From NCBI GenBank assembly GCA_009918425.1, contig RGEC01000002.1, positions 1 to 39,044 of the forward strand: a stretch of DNA of 39,044 bases, read 5' to 3'. How positions within the stretch are numbered: position 1 is the first letter of the stretch; each line of letters begins with the position of its first letter. Position numbers and translations under genes: made by a program. Below the pieces are notes generated by a model that had not been told where the DNA came from, searched no databases, and saw only the letters and a program-made list of their open reading frames with translations. This DNA is from Bacteroidota bacterium (GTDB lineage Bacteria > Bacteroidota > Bacteroidia > NS11-12g > UBA955). Shown here one piece after another: positions 14,822-22,899 of the stretch.

Positions 14822-17454
14822 AAGGTTATTTTATAACTGATATTGGGTAATAAAGGCAACATACTTACCTGATAAAGTTTACGGTTGCCCAGTTTATCAA
14901 AGCCGGGGTTGATATAGAAAGGATTAAACCGGTTGTATACATTGAATACGCCCATAGTCCAGTATCTCACATATCCTTTTCTCTGTTTCTGAAGGGTAAT
15001 GCTGATATCCAGACGGTGATTGTCGGCTGCGCGGGCGTTGTTACGGTTGCCGTATATGAAAATATCGCGGTAGGGATCGTTTGGGGTGGGTGAGCTGTAT
15101 GTGGCTACCGGCAAGGTGTAGGCAAATCCACTATTGAAGGTCCATGCGGCATTGATGTCTATATTGGGTTTCCAATGGTAAACGCCGGCAAGGTATATAT
15201 TGTGTCTTCTATCGTAGCGTGCAGGAAAAGAGAGCCCGTTGTTTAAATCTGCAAACCATCGGTTGTTCCACATGAGGGTGTAGGATATCCAGCCGTTAAG
15301 CTTTCCGGCAGTTTTTTCTGCCAGCACTTCCAGGCCGTAGGCCTCGCCGTTTCCTGATGTTACAGCATCTTCCCAGTTTTTTCCTGAAGTGACATATCCT
15401 GCATTGTCCTTATATTCCAGTATATGGTTGAAACTGCGGTAAAATACATCTGTGCTGAAAGACCATGAAGGCCTGCTTTGGGCATAGCCGAGACTAAGCT
15501 GATCGGCCCGGCCCGGCTGAAACTGTCGATTGCTGGGCACCCAGATATCGCCGGGAAGACCTAGACTAAGGTTATTCAGCAGGTGAAAAAACTGACGGTT
15601 ACGGGTGGCTGAGGCGTGAAGAAACTGGTTTTCTTTCAGGCGATATTTAATATTAAGCCGGGGTTCAGGCAAAACAAAATAGTAAGGCTCCGGCAATCTA
15701 AAGCTGCCCAGCCGCAGGCCGGCAGCTCCTATCCATCGCCGTTTGCCGTTGTACTGAAACTCCGTGTAGGTGAAGTACTCCGGCACATTGAGCCGTGCGT
15801 CGTTATACACAAGATCGCTCTCTGTTTTATTGATGCGGCTATACTGTTTTCTGTTTCCAGGAATAAACCTGTGGTTGGCTATTCCGAACCCCTGTTCCCA
15901 CACCAGTCCCGGTTTGATGCGCATCCGCAGTTCCCAGGCGGCTTCCATGTCCTGAATTCCATTTTCCAGTTCATATCGGGTGTAGTCATCGACATCGGTT
16001 TGCGGACTTATCTTGCTTTCTCTTCGAAATGAAAATTCACGGCTGTACTCATAGCGATAGCGCGTAATATGTGCTCTAAGCAACCACTCGAGGCCTGTTC
16101 GTGCCTGATAGTTCCATTTGATGCCGGCCACACGGTTACCCCAGCCTGTTAACTGCTTTTTGCGCTCCTCCGTGCTTATTTCAAGTTGTTCATTTTTAGA
16201 ATATTCTATTAGTCCGCCAATATCCTGGCCGCCATAAAAACCTGCACTGATTCTACTTTTGCTGTTAAATCTGTGTGTAATGCGGGTATTTAGGTCCCAG
16301 AAATAATAGAGATTATTGGGATTTATGCTGTCGCTGAGGTTGAGAAATGAGGCGGCCTGTCCTGCCAGAAAATCGATGTAGCTGCGGCGCATGGACAAAG
16401 TGAAGGTAGTGCGGTCTTTCCTGATGGGTCCTTCCAGAAAAACGCGCCCTGAGAGTAAACCTACATTGGCAATGCCACTGAGTTTTTGGCGGTTCCCCTC
16501 CTTGCTTTGTACCGAAATTACACTGCTTAGGCGTCCACCGTATCGGGCAGGAAAACTACCTTTCAGCAACCGTGCTGAGCGAAGTGCATCATCGTTAAAT
16601 ACCGAAAAAACACCAAAAAGGTGGTAACTGTTAAATACGGGCATATCATCCAGCAGCACCAGGTTCTGATCTGCGGCACCGCCGCGAACATACATACCCA
16701 GCATGCCTTCACTTCCACCCACTACACCGGGCAGCATGCTTAGGGTGCGCACTACATCCGGCTCTCCCAGCAACTGGGGCATCCACCCAAGGCGAATTCG
16801 GTTCATTTCGTGCTGGTCGGTCTGGCCCTGAACTACAGACTGTAAACCACGTCCTTTCAGCGCCTGTATTTGCACAGCATCCAGGGTTGTGCTTTGTTTC
16901 AGCATTTCATACTGCAGGTTGTAGTCACGGTCAACAATTAGCGTATCAATTATGGGGTTGTAACCCGGATAGGTAATTTGCAGTATATTTTTTCCTGCAG
17001 GAAGCAACAGGCTAAAAAAGCCGGCGTCTGAGGTTGTTGTCATGTATGGCTTTTTGGCGGTTCCCACGGTGGCAGCACCTATAAATTCTCCATTGCCCGC
17101 AGATAAAATTCTCCCTGAAATGCGGTAACCTGTTTCTATGTTCTGCGGAAGCCGTTTTTTTAGAAAAATCTGACCGTTTTCAAATTCATACCGCAATCCT
17201 GCAGCAGCCAAAAAATCTTGCAGTGCCTGAGAAGCACGCACCTGATTGTAGCGGAAACTGAATTTTTTATCAGCAGACGGGGCCAGGGAAGCGTCGTATT
17301 GAAAAGGAAGGCCAATGCGTTGTTCAAATCCGGCTAAGGCTGTTTGAAAAGACACCGAAACAGCCGTGTAACTTATGTTTTGGGAAAGACCTCTATCTTG
17401 TGCATTAATGGTGCACATAAGCAGGTAAGCAAACAAAAGTACGGAGCCTCTCAC
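14818..17454 (-). CDS. TonB-dependent receptor with STN and carboxypeptidase-like N-terminal domains
   Basis: An 878-residue protein with a GTG start (MRGSVLLFAYLLMCTINAQ signal peptide). Residues about 30-100 form an STN (secretin/TonB N-terminal) domain: FEQRIGLPFQYDASLAP, ASQALQDFLAAAGLRYEFENG. Residues about 108-190 are a carboxypeptidase regulatory-like domain (YRISGRILSAGNGEFIGAA). A plug domain follows (LLGEPDVVRTLSMLPGVVGG, MLGMYVRGGAADQNLVLLDD) and then a barrel ending in ISYKITF with a terminal Phe. STN domains often signal to anti-sigma factors in FecA-type systems, but no anti-sigma or ECF gene lies in this window. It imports an unidentified substrate using TonB energy, together with the coupled DUF4249 lipoprotein. 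Confidence 0.92.
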   Translation of the reverse strand: MRGSVLLFAYLLMCTINAQDRGLSQNISYTAVSVSFQTALAGFEQRIGLPFQYDASLAPSADKKFSFRYNQVRASQALQDFLAAAGLRYEFENGQIFLKKRLPQNIETGYRISGRILSAGNGEFIGAATVGTAKKPYMTTTSDAGFFSLLLPAGKNILQITYPGYNPIIDTLIVDRDYNLQYEMLKQSTTLDAVQIQALKGRGLQSVVQGQTDQHEMNRIRLGWMPQLLGEPDVVRTLSMLPGVVGGSEGMLGMYVRGGAADQNLVLLDDMPVFNSYHLFGVFSVFNDDALRSARLLKGSFPARYGGRLSSVISVQSKEGNRQKLSGIANVGLLSGRVFLEGPIRKDRTTFTLSMRRSYIDFLAGQAASFLNLSDSINPNNLYYFWDLNTRITHRFNSKSRISAGFYGGQDIGGLIEYSKNEQLEISTEERKKQLTGWGNRVAGIKWNYQARTGLEWLLRAHITRYRYEYSREFSFRRESKISPQTDVDDYTRYELENGIQDMEAAWELRMRIKPGLVWEQGFGIANHRFIPGNRKQYSRINKTESDLVYNDARLNVPEYFTYTEFQYNGKRRWIGAAGLRLGSFRLPEPYYFVLPEPRLNIKYRLKENQFLHASATRNRQFFHLLNNLSLGLPGDIWVPSNRQFQPGRADQLSLGYAQSRPSWSFSTDVFYRSFNHILEYKDNAGYVTSGKNWEDAVTSGNGEAYGLEVLAEKTAGKLNGWISYTLMWNNRWFADLNNGLSFPARYDRRHNIYLAGVYHWKPNIDINAAWTFNSGFAYTLPVATYSSPTPNDPYRDIFIYGNRNNARAADNHRLDISITLQKQRKGYVRYWTMGVFNVYNRFNPFYINPGFDKLGNRKLYQVSMLPLLPNISYKITF

Positions 17455-17500
17455 GAGGTAAAATTAAACAAATTTTAGCGTTATGTCGGGTATTGTCTGC

Positions 17501-18268
17501 TTACTTTTTTTGACTTTCGGCATAGTTGAACACCTTTTTAAGCAGCGCGGTGGTTCTTTCCACAGGATTGGCACGGATGGCGTTCTCCTGCTGCTCTATT
17601 TCCTGAAACAGGGCAGTGGTGGCTCTCTCCGTCACGTAAGCATTCAGATCGGGGTTAATATCCTGCTTTATGCCCAGCAGGGTTTTGTTGAGCGGTTTGT
17701 TGATTTCACGGATAATAGGATTCCAGTACTCAGTTATTTTTGCCTCATTCAGCGCATTTTCTATTACAGGTTTAAATGCAGCCTGCAACGATGTAGAAGT
17801 ATTGTTTTTTAAATACAGGGTTGCGGCACCGTTTCCTCCGCGAAGAATAGACATGGCATCTGTAAATGTCATTTTCATAACAGCATCCTTGAATATAGGC
17901 ATGGCTTTACCCATAGCGTTTTCAGCTCCATCGTTCATAGCCTTGACTGCTTTATCAAGCTGACCTCCGATGGCGGCATTCAGTACGGCATTGTTTCGTA
18001 TTTTACTTTCAAGATCCCGAACTTCTTTTGGTAAAAGGATTTTGCGCACTGCACTCTGGAAAAAGGCCCCGGGTTTATTAAGCGTTGTTGTGCCTTTTTC
18101 AATACCATTGATTAAGGCCTCTCCGAGTCCGGAGGAAGCTTCAGATTCTGTAGGGATAGAATTTTCTGCAGTTGGCAGGGTTATTTGAACAGGCATTTGG
18201 TTCAGTATATCACACGCCGATAAAAAGAAGGTGCCTGCCAGGATCGCAGTAAGGGAATGGATTCTCAT
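17501..18268 (-). CDS. DUF4197 family lipoprotein
   Basis: The ATG at 18268 is preferred over an in-frame TTG at 18286, because it begins a lipoprotein signal (MRIHSLTAILAGTFFLSAC). The mature 255-residue precursor is helix-rich: GLGEALINGIEKGTTTLNKPGAFFQ, IKILLPKEV-like segment, AMNDGAENAMGKAMPIFKDAV, MTFTDAMSILRGGNGAATLYLK. This is the DUF4197 pattern (the GLKEAL start, the FTDAxxIL-GxxxAAT core). The family is periplasmic or outer-membrane-associated with unknown function. It has its own probable promoter at 18284-18291. It lies 46 bp upstream of the TonB receptor gene and could be cotranscribed with it. Confidence 0.85.
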   Translation of the reverse strand: MRIHSLTAILAGTFFLSACDILNQMPVQITLPTAENSIPTESEASSGLGEALINGIEKGTTTLNKPGAFFQSAVRKILLPKEVRDLESKIRNNAVLNAAIGGQLDKAVKAMNDGAENAMGKAMPIFKDAVMKMTFTDAMSILRGGNGAATLYLKNNTSTSLQAAFKPVIENALNEAKITEYWNPIIREINKPLNKTLLGIKQDINPDLNAYVTERATTALFQEIEQQENAIRANPVERTTALLKKVFNYAESQKK

Positions 18269-18283
18269 ATACCTAATTAATGT

Positions 18284-18291
18284 CAAATTTA
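18284..18291 (-). promoter_or_regulatory. Probable -7 promoter element of the DUF4197 gene
   Basis: The minus strand reads TAAATTTG, which fits TAnnTTTG, 15 bp upstream of the chosen ATG; a start point there would give a leader of only about ten bases. I did not find a convincing -33 element. Confidence 0.4.
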
Positions 18292-18318
18292 ATACCAGTT
18301 TTTGGCACGCAGATAGTA

Positions 18319-18816
18319 TTAACGGATTTTCCCTGTGTCTTCAGGAAAAGACGTTGCGGAAGTTTCTTTGAATACCCACCATTTCTGCCCGATGAAGTTC
18401 ACAATCATACCCACAATGGTGGCGCCGATAACCGCAAGAAATTTATCCAGCTTAATGGTAAAAAATGGCTTTTGTAAGGCTTGTTCCGTATGTACAATCA
18501 GCATCTGAAATTCGTTATTGGGAAGCCACTGAAGAAATAGTTCATTGGAAAGAACGTTCAGCAGTCCACTTACACTGTAGAGTGCGATATAGCGGGTAAA
18601 GCGTTTAGCATCACGGTTGTTTTGGCCCCAGGTCCAGGTTTTATTCAGATAGTAATTGAACATGGTGGAAGATACCGTACTTATAGATTTGGCAATGAAT
18701 GTAGGTATCCAGGGTATCGTGGTCAGCCCGTAGTAAATGCTTAGGTCCATACCAAAACACAGGGCGCCTACAATGCCAAACTTGGTGAGTTCTATATATG
18801 TTTCGCGCGAAATCAA
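18319..18816 (-). CDS. GtrA-like integral membrane protein
   Basis: A 165-residue protein with four predicted membrane segments: KFGIVGALCFGMDLSIYYGL, TFIAKSISTVSSTMFNYYLN, YIALYSVSGLLNVLSNELFL and FLAVIGATIVGMIVNFIGQ. The first helix pattern, the FNYxLNKTWTW motif after helix 2 and the NFIGQKWWVF end are typical of the GtrA/DPMS family (Pfam GtrA), which helps move or use lipid-linked sugars in envelope glycan synthesis. The start codon is TTG; the next ATG would remove part of the first helix. It follows the broken S66 gene by about 5 bp, as the last gene of the xse operon or with its own signal. Confidence 0.85.
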   Translation of the reverse strand: MISRETYIELTKFGIVGALCFGMDLSIYYGLTTIPWIPTFIAKSISTVSSTMFNYYLNKTWTWGQNNRDAKRFTRYIALYSVSGLLNVLSNELFLQWLPNNEFQMLIVHTEQALQKPFFTIKLDKFLAVIGATIVGMIVNFIGQKWWVFKETSATSFPEDTGKIR

Positions 18817-18821
18817 GTGGG

Positions 18822-19543
18822 CTAAAGTTGCTGAGTTAGCTTTCCGTTTTCAAAAGTACATTCAGCACCCATGATTAAACAAGCATTTTTTGGCGTATGC
18901 CCTGCAGGAAAATTGAAAATGAGAGGAATATCATATCACAACATGTGTTGACGGATAATTTCCTCCGCCGTTTGTCCAAACGGGACAGCGTTGTCTTTCA
19001 TGTCTGTCATTCCACCAACAATAAGTCCCCGGAGTTTTTTAAGCATTCCGGATCTTTTCAGTGCCATCATCATTCGGTCTATGTGATACAGATATTCATC
19101 CAGATCTTCCAAAAACAAAACGGCGTTTTCGGTATCGGGTTGTTCAGGGGTTCCCAATGAGGCGAAAACAAGGCTCAGATTTCCTCCCAGTAATTTTCCT
19201 TTAAAATGTAAATTATTTCCTGTATTTGTATTGGAATCAGTTACTTCAACTTTTAATTTAAATATTGCCTCTTCTACACACGCAACATTTTCATGGGTGT
19301 ATTTATGTTGTATGCCCCAATGTATGGCCATAGGCCCATGCAGGGTAGGAATACCGAGTTTATTGAAGTGTAGGTGCAGGGTGGTAATATCGCTAAAGCC
19401 CACCAGCCATTACAGCAATCGGAGTCATGGTTTTGTTCTTTGCACCAGTTTGTAAATGCCGACATTTCCTCCCTGCTCACAGCTCTGGCAGGGGCAATGA
19501 GGGCAATTTGATCTCCGGGTTTTAGCGGGGTCAGGCTTCCCAA
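18822..19543 (-). pseudogene. ldcA: S66 LD-carboxypeptidase pseudogene (deletion, frame change and in-frame stop)
   Basis: The first part (19543 to about 19430) encodes a normal S66 start, LTPLKPGDQIALIAPARAVS REEM. Near 19430 the sequence jumps, in another frame and after a TAA, to WLVGFSDIT, the strand bearing the nucleophile serine; about 60-70 residues normally lie between these parts, including the RGGYG region. The second part continues through LHGPM, GKLLGGNLSLV and FLEDLDEYLYHIDRMM. A TGA at 18936 then interrupts the frame, and the same frame resumes with YDIPLIFNFPAGHTPKN (with the catalytic His) up to a TAG at 18822. Three lesions make a functional enzyme very unlikely. The family cleaves L,D bonds in peptidoglycan tetrapeptides. 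The start overlaps the end of xseB. An assembly error could mimic the deletion but less easily the separate stop codon. Confidence 0.85.
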
Positions 19544-19722
19544 TTTTTAATAATTTTTTCTGTTTCGGTTAGTTTTTTCAGGGATTTCTGAATTAAATCT
19601 TTGGCTTCATTTAAAGTGGTCTCCAGGTCATCAATACTGATTTTACCGCTTTCAAGGTCTTTCATGATAACATCAAGGCGTTTTTTAGCCGCTTCGTAAG
19701 AAAAAGTATCCTTAGTTGTCAT
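19531..19722 (-). CDS. xseB: Exodeoxyribonuclease VII small subunit
   Basis: A 63-residue protein with the family pattern SYEAAKKRLDVIMKDLESGKI, then a leucine-rich second helix (DDLETTLNEAKDLIQKSLKKL) ending in a short tail. It binds XseA; several copies wrap around the large subunit in the exonuclease VII complex that degrades single-stranded DNA. The ATG overlaps the last codons of xseA by 11 bases, a usual arrangement showing translational coupling. Confidence 0.92.
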   Translation of the reverse strand: MTTKDTFSYEAAKKRLDVIMKDLESGKISIDDLETTLNEAKDLIQKSLKKLTETEKIIKNWEA

Positions 19723-20920
19723 TTTTTGAGGTAATCAAGGCGTGCGAATATCCATCTGAAAATCGAATTTTAATAGTATCGTTTTCCATAATTTGTTGAC
19801 ACGATGTAACAATGTGTCCATTCTTGGATATCAGTGCGTAACCCATTTCCAGGGTTTTGGAGGGTTGTAGCATATCCAGGTGTTTTTCAGCTTGCAGAAG
19901 TTTGTTTTTTTCCGACTCCAATAGCCAGGATGCTGCCGTTTTCAGGCGGCGAGAGGCATCCTGTGCCTGTTGCTTTCCATTTTCAAAAAAGCGGGCTGCC
20001 GCATTCCCGATTCGGGTTTGTCCGTCCTGCAGCCATCCCAGAAAAGCCAGGTTGTGCTCAGTTATGGCGGCAGCACAGCGGGTAGGTGTTTTTAGCATAG
20101 TATGGCCCACTACGTCTGCCACGCTTATATTGCGGTCGTGGCCTATGCCGGTGAGCACAGGTTTAGGACAATCGGCAATGCATTTAGCAAGGTCATAGTC
20201 GTCAAAAGCCGTAAGGTCAGTATTGCTGCCACCGCCGCGCACCATGGCAATCACATCAAATTCCGAACATCTGGAAACAATGGTGTTGAGTTGTTTTAAA
20301 AGCTCTCGGGCTGCATTCTGCCCTTGCACCGATGCCGGAAACTCTTCTACAGTGTAGGCAATATTCCAGGTGTTTTGTTCCAGTTCTTTTAAAAAGTCGC
20401 GACGACCGTCGCTGCCCGGGGCTGCTATCAGGGCTACGCGCTGCATTACCAGAGATTTGTTGAGCAGGTGGTTGGCCGAGACATAATCGCCGTCTTCCAG
20501 CCAAACCAGGTGCGGTACATCGAAGGCCAGTTTGCGAAGGACCTTTTCCCGCTCCTGCTCCATTTTTCCCAGGGTGTAGGCGGTGTCTATGTCTATAATG
20601 TTCAGGCGCAGCCCATAGCGCTCATGAAACTGTATTTCTACTTCCAGCACTACCTGCAGGTTTTGCTCGAAGGTAATGCCGGTGATGTTTTCAAATTCTT
20701 TGATGAGGTGAAAATGCTCTCGCCATAATACAGCACTTGCGGCAGCGGCAATTTCTGTGCCTTGTTTTTCAACCAGGTTGAGGAATGCGTATTGCCGGTT
20801 GTGGTAAATCTTTACATCGGTGGTTTCTGCAATAATTCGAAATGTGTGGCCGTTAAATCCTGCTTCCAGGGCCCTGCGAACCCCGCCCATCAGGTCGGAA
20901 AGATTCATCCAGGGTTTCAT
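19712..20920 (-). CDS. xseA: Exodeoxyribonuclease VII large subunit
   Basis: A 402-residue protein. The N-terminal OB domain covers about residues 1-100. The catalytic domain contains VALIAAPGSDGRRDFL, the glycine-rich VIAMVRGGGSNTDLTAF motif and PVLTGIGHDRNISVADVVGH, all hallmarks of XseA. A coiled helical region (about 300-375) that binds XseB precedes the C-terminal ISKNGHIV segment. It is the single-stranded DNA exonuclease subunit acting in DNA repair. The ATG overlaps the TGA of the upstream kelch gene (ATGA), so it is translationally coupled to an apparently unrelated secreted protein, probably by gene packing. Confidence 0.93.
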   Translation of the reverse strand: MKPWMNLSDLMGGVRRALEAGFNGHTFRIIAETTDVKIYHNRQYAFLNLVEKQGTEIAAAASAVLWREHFHLIKEFENITGITFEQNLQVVLEVEIQFHERYGLRLNIIDIDTAYTLGKMEQEREKVLRKLAFDVPHLVWLEDGDYVSANHLLNKSLVMQRVALIAAPGSDGRRDFLKELEQNTWNIAYTVEEFPASVQGQNAARELLKQLNTIVSRCSEFDVIAMVRGGGSNTDLTAFDDYDLAKCIADCPKPVLTGIGHDRNISVADVVGHTMLKTPTRCAAAITEHNLAFLGWLQDGQTRIGNAAARFFENGKQQAQDASRRLKTAASWLLESEKNKLLQAEKHLDMLQPSKTLEMGYALISKNGHIVTSCQQIMENDTIKIRFSDGYSHALITSKNDN

Positions 20921-22113
20921 GGCGTGATGTCGGGCGGGTAAAATAGTTTATACGAAAAACGACGACCACGATGCTCAATACTCACATTGTATATGGCAGA
21001 ACTCAATACAGGCAATGTTTCAATCTTGTTCTGCGTTATGATTTTGTTTTTTACAATATATCTTCCTGTTGCATCAATCAGAGAATATCTTACCGTCCCG
21101 GAAACATTTTTAAAAATGATATCCCGAGTACCGAATACATGATAGGATTCCAGTTCAGACATCGGACCAGAATCAACCGAACCTGTATCCGTGAATGAAA
21201 ACAAACTGCTTGAATAGCGCAAACCAACTTTGCTGCTCTGTCCCAATCCACAAAATCCTTTTGCTCCAATGGAAAAGCCGGTTGTGCCGTAGGAGAAATC
21301 CTCCGGATAATTTATCATTTGTTTCCAGCTGTTTGTTTGGTTTTGGTATATCCACCAGTCTTGAAAGTGGATGCCATTGTTACGGCCATTGCCTACATAG
21401 ATTTTATCGCCTAATACAAAACCTGCCGGGGAAACCCGTGGACCTCCACCGAAGTAAGGCAGGGAATTCCAGCTATCTGTTGAAGGGTCATATTCATAGA
21501 AGTCGTTGAAATGCAATCCCTTAATAAATCCACCCATCACGTATCCTTTTTTGTTCATGGAGACCATGAAAGGATAGAATCGGGGTGTTCCCGGAAAGTC
21601 TTTTTTTCGCTGCCAGGTGTTGATTATTGGGTTGTATGCATACAAATGCTGATTTGCACTGCCATCACCAGCCATTCCGCCCATGACATAACCCAGCGAG
21701 TCTACGGAAAATGCACTTGCAGCCCTCCAGTCAAGTGGTAAATCTGCAATACGGGTCCATACATCTGTTTTGGGATTGTAGCGATAAAAATCGCGAAAAT
21801 GACTTCCAATGGTTACTCCTCCGCCAACGTAGGCAAAACTGTCGATAACAAAGGCTGCAGATTCTGCCCTTTTTGTTCCCGGAAAGGTGTTTTTCTGCGA
21901 CCAGCTGTCTGTATGTGGATTGTACATCCACACATCTCGCTGATAACCCTTAGCGTCAATTCCGCCAACAATGTAGGCAAATCCGCCCAGGGTGAATTGT
22001 GCTGCTGCTACGCGACCTTCCAGGGGGAAATTCGCTTTCGGTTCCCATACGTTTTGAGCGGCCGAAGGTCTCAAACTAAGCATCAATATTAGCGCTAACA
22101 GCAATCTGAACAT
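20917..22113 (-). CDS. Secreted kelch-repeat protein with T9SS-like tail
   Basis: The ATG at 22113 (MFRLLLALILMLSLRPSAAQ) is preferred over the frame opening at 22164 because it starts a signal peptide. The 398-residue protein then has about six kelch blades of about 50 residues, each with a GG pair and a Y-x-Y-NP-xT-xx-W step (YIVGGIDAKGYQRDVWMYNP, YVGGGVTIGSHFRDFYRYNP, YVMGGMAGDGSANQHLYAYN). The last 80 residues (VRYSLIDATGRYIVKN, SSAIYNVSIEHRGRRFSYKL) resemble a type A T9SS sorting domain. It is probably a cell-surface or secreted propeller; the binding partner is unknown. It is followed by xseA with a four-base overlap. Confidence 0.8.
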   Translation of the reverse strand: MFRLLLALILMLSLRPSAAQNVWEPKANFPLEGRVAAAQFTLGGFAYIVGGIDAKGYQRDVWMYNPHTDSWSQKNTFPGTKRAESAAFVIDSFAYVGGGVTIGSHFRDFYRYNPKTDVWTRIADLPLDWRAASAFSVDSLGYVMGGMAGDGSANQHLYAYNPIINTWQRKKDFPGTPRFYPFMVSMNKKGYVMGGFIKGLHFNDFYEYDPSTDSWNSLPYFGGGPRVSPAGFVLGDKIYVGNGRNNGIHFQDWWIYQNQTNSWKQMINYPEDFSYGTTGFSIGAKGFCGLGQSSKVGLRYSSSLFSFTDTGSVDSGPMSELESYHVFGTRDIIFKNVSGTVRYSLIDATGRYIVKNKIITQNKIETLPVLSSAIYNVSIEHRGRRFSYKLFYPPDITP

Positions 22114-22163
22114 GCGGTTACCAAATTTAGTGAAAAAGCATGATAATTTCAAACCGGCAGCCA

Positions 22164-22775
22164 TTATTGGGTTATCGTGTAATAGAATATTGCTTTGCTG
22201 ATAACTGGGGTCATCTCATCATTGCGGGTTTCGTTGTATTTTTCGATAATGGGAAGCCCTGCTTTTGGATTTGTTTTTTTCAAAATATGCTGATGTACGA
22301 AAAGGGATTTTCCCGGTTCTGCCGAACATTGGTGGCGCAAGTAATTTCCGGCAGTGACGTTGTAAATGTTCATCCCTGTCGCTTTGATGGGTTTTTGAAC
22401 GGGTATGCCGATAAAAACACGTGTCGGTTTCGATGCATCTGGGTTTTCTGTCAGAACTATGTGATAACTGCCTGTAATCACAGCTTTGTTATTGCTGATG
22501 GCCTGCATGATACCGGGTATTAGCTCTTTAAGCCGGGTGGGGATTTCGGTATAGTTGCATTGTACTTCCTTGCCCAGCAGATGCATGGCTTGCAGTTTTG
22601 TTTTATCGGTGAGGTTGTGTTCGTCTGCCTCCACTACTTCCGGCTGCTGTGTGGCAATGGTATCTTTTTGTATCTCTGTTTGGGCGCTGTCTTTTTTCTC
22701 CCTTGTTTCTCCGGAAGGGCTGTTACATGCCCAAAGCAGGCCTACACTTAACAATATACCAATGGTTTTGCGCAT
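22164..22775 (-). CDS. Lipoprotein with GyrI-like effector-binding domain
   Basis: The ATG at 22775 (second codon of the longest frame, whose first codon is TTG) starts a lipoprotein signal LLSVGLLWAC with the lipobox cysteine at residue 17. A charged linker rich in E, K, D and T (about 19-60) follows. Residues about 95-203 resemble the GyrI-like/AraC effector-binding fold: GSYHIVLTENPDASK, VFIGIPVQKPIKATGMN, YNVTAGNYLRHQCS, then PIIEKYN and a final SKAIFYYTITQ strand. That fold usually lies in cytoplasmic regulators and binds drugs or small amphiphiles; here it is exported and anchored. The ligand is unknown. The assignment rests on pattern only. Confidence 0.55.
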   Translation of the reverse strand: MRKTIGILLSVGLLWACNSPSGETREKKDSAQTEIQKDTIATQQPEVVEADEHNLTDKTKLQAMHLLGKEVQCNYTEIPTRLKELIPGIMQAISNNKAVITGSYHIVLTENPDASKPTRVFIGIPVQKPIKATGMNIYNVTAGNYLRHQCSAEPGKSLFVHQHILKKTNPKAGLPIIEKYNETRNDEMTPVISKAIFYYTITQ

Positions 22776-22864
22776 CAATGTTCAAAGTAACCACGGAATG
22801 TGTACACGGCAAAGTCATTTTTCGCAGCATCGGTATCTAAATCTGCGCAATGGTTAAAAATCAT

Positions 22865-22899
22865 TACCTTTGATGCTATCAAATGATACTATCAAATGA
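22865..22899 (+). promoter_or_regulatory. Fic promoter with overlapping direct and inverted repeats
   Basis: TACCTTTG (22865-22872) fits the -7 consensus. Overlapping and following it are TTTGAT-GCT-ATCAAA (22869-22883, perfect inverted repeat), TGATA-C-TATCA (22884-22894, perfect inverted repeat) and two direct copies of CTATCAAATGA (22876-22886 and 22889-22899, period 13). The second direct repeat contains the Fic start codon at 22896. The layout is what one expects of an operator bound by a repressor that blocks both transcription and start-site access; the Fic protein's own C-terminal winged helix is a candidate. Confidence 0.55.

Noticed and set aside
14818..17454. SusC of the glucan operon
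   Set aside because: The receptor has an STN domain, pairs with DUF4249 and not SusD, and belongs to a separate operon with its own terminator.
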